From Paramoeba atlantica (Eukaryota; Discosea), in contig CDRNVI010000049.1 in the NCBI GenBank assembly GCA_977017575.1, positions 248,001-312,000 of the forward strand: a DNA stretch of 64,000 bases. Direction: 5' to 3'. The translations under genes and the position numbers were made by a program. Positions 58,363-64,000 of this stretch are shown here, one piece after another; the stretch's first letter is position 1; the number at the start of each line of letters is the position of its first letter. Under the pieces are notes generated by a model. That model searched no databases and was not told the DNA's origin. It saw only the letters and a program-made list of their open reading frames with translations.

Positions 58363-58884
58363 TCAAAATTGTGCTATCATATCCCAAATCTTTTCTAGCC
58401 GGCGATGCACTGTGGAACGATCTGCACATGTATAGCATATAGGAGGAAAGGCCTTCGTGATATGTATTCCTTCGGCCCGGTTTTGGGAAATGACTCCTCT
58501 CAAATCCGCCTCGGCTTTTTTCATTTCAGCAGAGACAACGTGTGCCGTCGATCCGGGCCATAATTCAGCGCAACACACAGCAATATTGTCTGCTTCTTCA
58601 CGATCCTTTGCCGATACAAAAATGATACCTAACGTTGGTTCCGATAGACTCCTTATCCCTCTTTCGCAGGGAAGAGCTTTCGCGAGTCCTTCACGAATAA
58701 CTTCTACCGCAATGTCATTTCTTAAAATACGTACACACCATGTTGTGGTTTCGGGAGAGTGTCCTGCTGGCCACGAAGGAAACTTACGCAAGTATTTCTT
58801 TAATGACTCGTCCTGCTCAGTGCTGCTGCTTGTCATTGAGAGTGTTGTCGTTGAGAGTGTTGCTTGTGAAAAAGAATGTAACAC
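58363..58884 (-). CDS. Conserved-looking small protein, unassigned
   Basis: A 173-residue protein. The Ser/Thr-rich start (MLHSFSQATLSTTTLSMTSS) is followed by a compact alpha-beta region with TWCVRILRNDIAVEVIREGL, GIIFVSAKDREEADNIAVCC and HRRLEKIWDMI. The coding sequence near the start contains a short direct repeat (GAGAGTGTTG near 58837 and 58853). No motif I recognise. Spacing and strand match the array, and the frame has no sign of decay, so I take it as a real gene of unknown function. Confidence 0.5.
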   Translation of the reverse strand: MLHSFSQATLSTTTLSMTSSSTEQDESLKKYLRKFPSWPAGHSPETTTWCVRILRNDIAVEVIREGLAKALPCERGIRSLSEPTLGIIFVSAKDREEADNIAVCCAELWPGSTAHVVSAEMKKAEADLRGVISQNRAEGIHITKAFPPICYTCADRSTVHRRLEKIWDMIAQF

Positions 58885-59046
58885 GCTAAAAAATTAGAGT
58901 CATAAGAATCACCTAAAGTACCTATCTAAAGAATCGCCTAAGGTTCTATCTCTCGTAAGTGAGGATACTGTAGTGTACAAATGTATAATATCTTGCGGAA
59001 TAGCGCCTTGGAAAGGAAAGAAATCCTTCCTAAATACGTATCTGTC

Positions 59047-60708
59047 TTAATTATATCCGGAAGGATCCGTTACACTGAATTCGTAAACGTGTATATCTCC
59101 TTCTCCGGTAGAAACAGCGAATACGTCAAGCTCGACGCCCCCAAAAGCAAAATCCCTTAAATGGGTGACATCGGTAGTTGCTTTCACAAGAGAATCCCTA
59201 CTTGAGGGCGCATGTGATTCAACCTGGCATGTTTCAGTACAAGAGTTTTCAGGAAGCGCAAGCCGATCCGGCCTTCGTGCCGTCCGTTGAATCCATTTGG
59301 GACACGATAAGGTTCCGAATCGTACGCAGCACAGTTTCGAGCCCCCTGTCCCACCCGATATCAAACTGCGGCATGGCAGGTGAACCTTATGGACTACTTG
59401 GGCATTGTTGACGACATCAATCACGCGGTATGCGGAGTCCCATCCAAGAGCAATCAGATATTTTCCGTCCGGCCGGAAGGCTACAGATCCTATGCCTATG
59501 GGCTTACTATATGTACTGCCTTCAGGATCGAGATCTTCCGATTCACTCGAGTCGATTGCTGATACGGGAAGCGGCACTTGTGGATCCTGGGGTGTCGTGT
59601 GAGAGGAAGTTAGGCGCCGGGCACAATACAAGCCGAGTCCACCCTTCCCATCATCACAAAAAATTACAATCGCCCCATCTGCAGTTCCTACGGCCGCTAG
59701 ATGAACTGGTTTTATTGCTTGTTTAGCCCCAACTTCATGGTGAGCACCGCAGATAGGAACACCTAGACAATCCAGACATGTGATAGGGTGATGCGAGACA
59801 TGAACAATCTGCTCCGCGTTAGGTAGAGCTACGTGCTTCGCCATCTCTTCAGCGTCTATTATTTCTACAGTTGTACTCCACCGTACCAAATGCCCACTTT
59901 CGTAGCCAACTAAAAGAGAAATACACGAATTGTCACACGAATCAGCATTCAAAGAAGAGTTATCCGATTCCCTCCAGCATTCTGCAAAGCACATCAATGT
60001 ACCAGTTTTGATCACCTGTGATTTAAAGCGAACTGCTGCGGGAAGTATCTGTCGCGGGCCATGGAGAGAAAAATTGGAAGGTTCCAAGTCTTCTTGATCG
60101 TGTTTTCCGGACTCGGACTTCCCTGCATTGTCTGCAGCTCTAGTTTGCTCACCCGTCATTCTAGGCTCCCCGCACTGATACGTGTATAATTCCAGTGTCG
60201 AGGCACTTGTCGGAAGTATTAAAGAAATATTAACACGATACAAGGCAACGACGTTACAGTACGAATACGCCGTATATGGAATACTGCGGATTGGTACGAA
60301 ACTGTACAGGAGCGACTCAGTGCTCGTGTTTCGTTCGAAAGAGTGTAAGATGATGCGATTGTCCCTGGTTTGCACAATACATCCCGAATTGTATTCAAGT
60401 GACGTTGGATCAACAATTCCACGTTTATTTGGGAACGGAGAAGGTTCCTTTACACGTGCTACCCATTCAGCACTAAGCAGGTTTACACAATGGTTTACAC
60501 AATGGCTCTCTTTGGAAGCAAAATCACTATCTGAATTAATAGCTATGAAAGCAATTGGTCTCCGTAATTTGAGATCCCAGATAAAAACTTCACCCAATGT
60601 AGACGTACTTAGAAGTAACGTTTCCTGTTTTATACGTGGGGCACGAAAACGAACAGATGTAACATACCCGCGGTGTCCCCGTAGGGTGCACATAGGTGGA
60701 ACATGCAT
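59047..60708 (-). CDS. GNB1L: GNB1L/ASA1-like WD40 protein
   Basis: A 553-residue WD40 protein. The start MHVPPMCTLRGHRGYVTSVR with WDLKLRRPI (about 44-52) matches the P-x-x-x-LRGH opening and WDL-x-x-RR motif of GNB1L/ASA1. GSVAFRPDGKYLIALGWDSA then YRVIDVV (about 414-440) matches the diagnostic penultimate blade, and a blade ending GEGDIHVYEF closes it. ASA1/GNB1L supports TTT-complex-dependent maturation of PIKK kinases such as ATM, ATR and TOR. It is longer than the human protein (about 330 residues) through inserts between blades (about 185-235 and 355-400). Confidence 0.78.
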   Translation of the reverse strand: MHVPPMCTLRGHRGYVTSVRFRAPRIKQETLLLSTSTLGEVFIWDLKLRRPIAFIAINSDSDFASKESHCVNHCVNLLSAEWVARVKEPSPFPNKRGIVDPTSLEYNSGCIVQTRDNRIILHSFERNTSTESLLYSFVPIRSIPYTAYSYCNVVALYRVNISLILPTSASTLELYTYQCGEPRMTGEQTRAADNAGKSESGKHDQEDLEPSNFSLHGPRQILPAAVRFKSQVIKTGTLMCFAECWRESDNSSLNADSCDNSCISLLVGYESGHLVRWSTTVEIIDAEEMAKHVALPNAEQIVHVSHHPITCLDCLGVPICGAHHEVGAKQAIKPVHLAAVGTADGAIVIFCDDGKGGLGLYCARRLTSSHTTPQDPQVPLPVSAIDSSESEDLDPEGSTYSKPIGIGSVAFRPDGKYLIALGWDSAYRVIDVVNNAQVVHKVHLPCRSLISGGTGGSKLCCVRFGTLSCPKWIQRTARRPDRLALPENSCTETCQVESHAPSSRDSLVKATTDVTHLRDFAFGGVELDVFAVSTGEGDIHVYEFSVTDPSGYN

Positions 60709-61111
60709 TTAAGTGGAATTTCATTACTTTGTATTATCGTATACACGGGGAAGAGTGCAAAAAGAATTCTATTACCAAGTCCTCGTATTCCAATTCAAGT
60801 GGTCAATACAATGCAATTAAGAATGATACCAAATGTATCATAAAAAGCAAACATAATGTGTACGTGTACATGCATTTGTACATGTAAAATATATCAATAC
60901 AAACCCGCCGTTAACAGTGTGAATTTGATTTGAATATTGTGATATGATTCGATTATTTGAAGTGCGTGTGTTAAATTCTCGCTTTGTTGCAGACCTGAAG
61001 AATTCCGAGGGCGATCTAAGAAAAGAAAAGCAAGAGCGATATATTTTTCGGTCGCTTTCAACCACTTTAGTGCGTAAACATTGAAATCAAGATACAGATA
61101 ATGCTATGCAC
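60709..61111. other. Spacer with palindromic motif
   Basis: About 400 bases, AT-rich. GTACGTGTACATGCATTTGT and the following ACATGTA near 60860-60886 include one TACATGTA at 60879-60886. No coding frame is supported. Confidence 0.3.
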
Positions 61112-61879
61112 TCATACTAATTTTCTTGGAAGAATACAGCGCACGTCCTTTGATTTTGCAAGGTCGTTTTCAAGAAACGTTATCAACTTTGACAATGTGC
61201 TATCAGAAACATCTGACTCTGGCGAAATCTCAAGCCTATCTAAATCTAAATTCAAGTTCTGATCGCTCGTTTCAGATGGAACTGTTCTGATTGGGTCAAA
61301 GTCATACGGTTCGATAACAATGCAATTTTCGCAAAAACCCCTATTTTCATCGATAGAGGTTTCAACAAATGTAGTTGCATTCGGGTTATAAAGGTCAAAA
61401 TACTCATTTTTTATAGCGCCAGGATAGTTTCTAAGCGTGGCGTGGTGCCACTTGTGTTTCAAGTCATCAGGGAAAAAAACTTTAGCATCCTTTCGACGCA
61501 TACTGTCAGAAATTGTGTGCTCTCTGTGAAACACAAACTTGAAATTTATTTCTGGAAACAGATGATTAACTTGTGACAAAGTGTTTTTCCTAGTGTTGGT
61601 CGACCAAATCGCGAGATTGTGGGAACCAGAGAGTTGAGTAAGTACTTGCCGTATACCTGGACGTAACCAGATGAGTTGCGTACCAAGAATGTGTGTGGGA
61701 GGAACAATACTGATGTTACGCCCAGGTAAAACGGTTTTCGCGCGCCTTCTTATGTCGGAGACATGAAGACGTTCCATTAGGACGCCTCGAAGTCCAAAAA
61801 TGAGCAGGCTTTTCGAGGCAGACATAATCAAAAGGTAAGGATTCTCCCGATATGTTAATTTGTCATAGAATTTGAACAA
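61112..61879 (-). CDS. FCP1/SCP-like HAD domain protein lacking catalytic aspartates
   Basis: A 255-residue protein with the order of the FCP1/NIF phosphatase fold. KSLLIFGLRGVLMERL (23-38) stands at motif I, where active enzymes have LDLDETL: both aspartates are replaced (GLR). WLRPGIRQVLTQLSGSHNLA with IWSTNT (about 71-97) is motif II, including the conserved serine. Motif III would be near FVETSIDENRG, where the usual paired acids (DDS) are ET. It is thus probably a pseudophosphatase that binds phosphopeptides or partners without catalysis. Related inactive or divergent NIF-domain proteins are known in several protists. Function here unknown. Confidence 0.65.
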   Translation of the reverse strand: MFKFYDKLTYRENPYLLIMSASKSLLIFGLRGVLMERLHVSDIRRRAKTVLPGRNISIVPPTHILGTQLIWLRPGIRQVLTQLSGSHNLAIWSTNTRKNTLSQVNHLFPEINFKFVFHREHTISDSMRRKDAKVFFPDDLKHKWHHATLRNYPGAIKNEYFDLYNPNATTFVETSIDENRGFCENCIVIEPYDFDPIRTVPSETSDQNLNLDLDRLEISPESDVSDSTLSKLITFLENDLAKSKDVRCILPRKLV

Positions 61880-62128
61880 TACATATTAGAAAAAGAAAAT
61901 TGTTTGAAAATGAATGGGACGCACTTCTTCCAGGGATATTTTCAAATCTTTTGGTTAGCTTTTTTTCAATAAGTAAATATTTGTAAGCTCCCTCGCTGAT
62001 CGTCGTGCAGTGACATTGAACCCCGAAGTGGTGGACTTGGCAGTATGCTCTCGGACTGTTGTTTGGACGGATGACTGGAGAGGAAATGCTACATTAAGCG
62101 ATGATTTGTGCCACGTGAATCGTCAGCA

Positions 62129-62356
62129 TCATTGGGTCGACCCAAGACCGAAGCCCATGCGCAGACAGTTGAATGCATGGATGGATCCCTCAAAAAGCCG
62201 GTTCTGAATAGCGGTACGGGCACGATCGGACGTGAGGACAGCGCCCGCAACGATCGCTTCAAGTTTGGTGGGGAGGTTGTTGACGGCACATTGGGGAACA
62301 CTTTGGTTATCATCTGCGTATCTCCTGGTTATCTCCTTATCGGACGTCGAAATGTA
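62129..62356 (-). CDS. Candidate small gene or exon after a splice-like acceptor
   Basis: On the minus strand, reading from 62356, an open frame of 75 codons begins YISTSDKEITRRYADDNQSV and ends RMGFGLGSTQ at a TGA (62131-62129). It has no early ATG (the first internal Met is far downstream) but is immediately preceded by TTCTACCTGTCTGCAG, a convincing pyrimidine-tract-plus-AG acceptor. The frame is open upstream to a TAA near 62410. The simplest reading is a short exon with its start codon in an upstream exon not found here, or a gene remnant. Composition looks protein-like (balanced, with Cys, Trp-free). No family recognised. Confidence 0.35.
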   Translation of the reverse strand, partial: YISTSDKEITRRYADDNQSVPQCAVNNLPTKLEAIVAGAVLTSDRARTAIQNRLFEGSIHAFNCLRMGFGLGSTQ

Positions 62357-62546
62357 CTGCAGACAGGTAGAATTTGTTTTAGAGTGATTTTTTTTAAGTG
62401 GTGAAAATTTTTAAAAAACGTAAAAAGGCGCACTTCTGAGTCCTTTTAACCAAATTCTCAAATACTTTTTTCAGTATACTGAAACAAACAGTATAAGATT
62501 ACATGCGAGAGACATACATACACGTACATGTATGAAAAACTAGTAA

Positions 62547-63938
62547 CTATATCGGAGGTTTTACCGGACCTGTTCCCTTCGGAAAAACTCTCATCCCAGA
62601 TAATTTCTGCTTAGGATCAGTAATACCCAAATAATCACCAAAAGTTTGATTTTCGGGGCGCTTCTTTCCTCTCTTCTTTTCCTTGTAATCCTCGAGAAGT
62701 TCTTTCATAATTTTTTCCCGACGATTTTTATTCATTAAAAGAAAAGCACGCTCCTGGTCTTCTGTGGCCTGCATAGATTCAGTGCCCATTTTACGAGGAT
62801 CACGATGAAAGCCTTCCCAGTCCAAGTGTTCTGCGACCTCCAGATCACTTTCAAAACTCGTTTTCGATGCCATAGGAGATTCAGTATGAAGGGCATCCTC
62901 GGTTCCCTGAGTGACAACATACTGTTGTGCCACATGTGTGGAAACGGTACCTGGAACATGAGGTCCTTTCTCTCTTTGAGCTCCAGAGGAATAATCACCT
63001 GGGCGTCCCATAAATGCGTCTTGTCTCGAGGTACCCATCTGTCCAGGCAGTGAAGCTGGATAATACGGGGGAAGGACATCGCTCTCACCATCTTTTTCCA
63101 TCATCTCAGTGTCGGCATCTCGCTTTCGTTCCGCCTCCTCCTCGACAAGCTTGTCCCAGCGACGTTCTTTGGCACCGGAGTGTACTTGCTCCACATATTT
63201 TAGAAACTGTCCCCCATCAAAGTTCCACGGCAATGACACAGTATGCTTTTCCCAGTCAATTTCCAATGGACCAAGTAAAAAAGTCACCTCGCTCCAGTCA
63301 TACGACGCGAGAGAGCCAGATATGGCTTGTAGCTCACGAGCCCATAACATTCTTTGCTCATACGTACAATCCGTGACAAAGGCATCCACCCCGGCTGGAT
63401 TTACTGTCGAGCGGAACTCCCTCAGACAATTTGTGGTTTGTTGAAGCATTGTTTTTGCAATAACAAATACCTCGCGACAGCGAGAAATGGAATTATCTGC
63501 TTGACAGCGCTCCAAAAAGTCGCTCAGCGACTTCGAGGTCAAGTTGTAGGGCACTATGATCACCCCGTTTTTGCGAAAGCCATAAAAATCGGAAATTTCA
63601 ATGGATAACTTTTCCACTCCAGCGAGACGTAAAGTTTCAACCGAATCAAGCAAGGTGGACAGCGCTTCAAGTGAATTTACGTGTGGACAGGATATTATGA
63701 CATCGTCTAAATCGCATGAGTTGCAAAGAGAAGTTATTTCTTGCTCAATACGACGCGCGAGGTCAGTTAATTTTTTGTGCTCCACATGGATCTCGTCGTG
63801 CCTTTCAATTAAAATCTTCTCTACAAATTCGTCCGGATTGAAATCCCACGGAACTGAAATCGTACCGGCCATGTCGGTGCTGACGCCATATCTCTGGCTT
63901 ATTAAAAGAGGAATTTCGTACCATAAATTGTAGCGCAT
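62547..63938 (-). CDS. Protein with repeated VPW(D/N)F motif, possibly TCAIM/DUF4461-like
   Basis: A 463-residue protein. The motif ISVPWDFNPDEFVEKIL (about 26-42) recurs as VSLPWNFDGGQFLKYVEQV near residue 236 and, weakly, as VIIVPYNLTSKSLSDFLERC near 128, each followed by a helix. Such VPW-x-F repeats recall the C-terminal region of TCAIM-type mitochondrial proteins (DUF4461), but I cannot confirm it. The last 200 residues are polar and charged, ending LSGMRVFPKGTGPVKPPI. Translation may start at the first Met or at MAGTISVPWDF (63872). The conserved charged tail with KIMKELLEDYKEKKRGKKRP resembles proteins found on ribosomal or RNP particles; this is weak. Confidence 0.45.
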   Translation of the reverse strand: MRYNLWYEIPLLISQRYGVSTDMAGTISVPWDFNPDEFVEKILIERHDEIHVEHKKLTDLARRIEQEITSLCNSCDLDDVIISCPHVNSLEALSTLLDSVETLRLAGVEKLSIEISDFYGFRKNGVIIVPYNLTSKSLSDFLERCQADNSISRCREVFVIAKTMLQQTTNCLREFRSTVNPAGVDAFVTDCTYEQRMLWARELQAISGSLASYDWSEVTFLLGPLEIDWEKHTVSLPWNFDGGQFLKYVEQVHSGAKERRWDKLVEEEAERKRDADTEMMEKDGESDVLPPYYPASLPGQMGTSRQDAFMGRPGDYSSGAQREKGPHVPGTVSTHVAQQYVVTQGTEDALHTESPMASKTSFESDLEVAEHLDWEGFHRDPRKMGTESMQATEDQERAFLLMNKNRREKIMKELLEDYKEKKRGKKRPENQTFGDYLGITDPKQKLSGMRVFPKGTGPVKPPI

Positions 63939-64000
63939 TCGAGGTAAATTATCTCGTAGTGTAGTGATCGCAAAAGCACATTGCTTTGGTGATATTTCAC

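Noticed and set aside
61880-62207. Plus-strand frame at 62010-62207
   Set aside because: It overlaps the better minus-strand frame with a splice-like acceptor and shows no family resemblance.
1-64000. CRISPR array or bacterial operon
   Set aside because: No regularly spaced direct repeats with unique spacers were seen, and the gene content is eukaryotic throughout.

Overview
This window looks like nuclear DNA of a eukaryotic microbe, most likely a euglenozoan (kinetoplastid or close relative). Thirty-one recognisable protein genes, all on the minus strand and all read as single uninterrupted frames, run head to tail from about 5.1 kb to the right edge, with spacers of a few hundred bases. 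This is the layout of a polycistronic, trans-spliced directional gene cluster. Many spacers are purine-rich on the plus strand just upstream of starts, i.e. pyrimidine tracts on the coding strand, as trans-splicing would need. The gene set is eukaryotic: EMC4, UGGT, CSL4, RRS1, NOT3/5, EMG1, CTU1, CAF-1 p60. The lineage is inferred; no spliced-leader gene or other decisive marker is present.

Layout. 1-5.1 kb has no convincing host gene and is a graveyard of mobile elements: the end of a hAT-like element, a reverse-transcriptase remnant, a 25-bp inverted-repeat pair and two TA-flanked MITEs. It lies at the downstream end of the gene cluster. 5.1-13.3 kb: EMC4, a leucine-rich-repeat (LRR) protein, an IMPACT-like protein, a short-chain dehydrogenase, a GST-like protein, ALKBH4 and an R3H protein. 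13.3-15.9 kb is a second mobile island: a 165-bp palindromic MITE, a Tc1-type transposon with a broken DD34E transposase, and an inverted stub of another copy. 16-24.2 kb: a twin CX9C protein, UGGT, an LCMT1-like methyltransferase and an RLP7-like protein. 24.4-26.3 kb is a 1.9-kb hAT-like element with an 8-bp target duplication and a 659-bp TA-flanked element nested in it. 26.4-64 kb is dense with genes: RRS1, CSL4, a degenerate kinesin, two LRR genes, CTU1, a multipass membrane protein, NOT3/5, EMG1, a CCCH protein, an M16 peptidase, a ubiquitin hydrolase, two adjacent CAF-1 p60-like genes, a helical-repeat protein, GNB1L, an FCP1-like pseudophosphatase and several unassigned genes.

Functionally the genes are a housekeeping mix, with ribosome and RNA biology prominent (RRS1, RLP7-like, EMG1, CSL4, NOT3/5, CTU1, R3H and CCCH proteins), then ER protein folding (EMC4, UGGT), chromatin assembly (CAF-1) and the cytoskeleton. 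As in other directional clusters, neighbours need not share a pathway, and regulation is probably post-transcriptional.

The most interesting items are: a kinesin-fold protein without its nucleotide-binding loop; two divergent CAF-1 p60-like genes side by side; an FCP1-like protein lacking its catalytic aspartates; a local family of three secreted-type LRR proteins; hAT- and Tc1-type DNA transposons in a genome whose architecture resembles lineages usually said to lack them; and a palindrome, TACATGTA, recurring in spacers.
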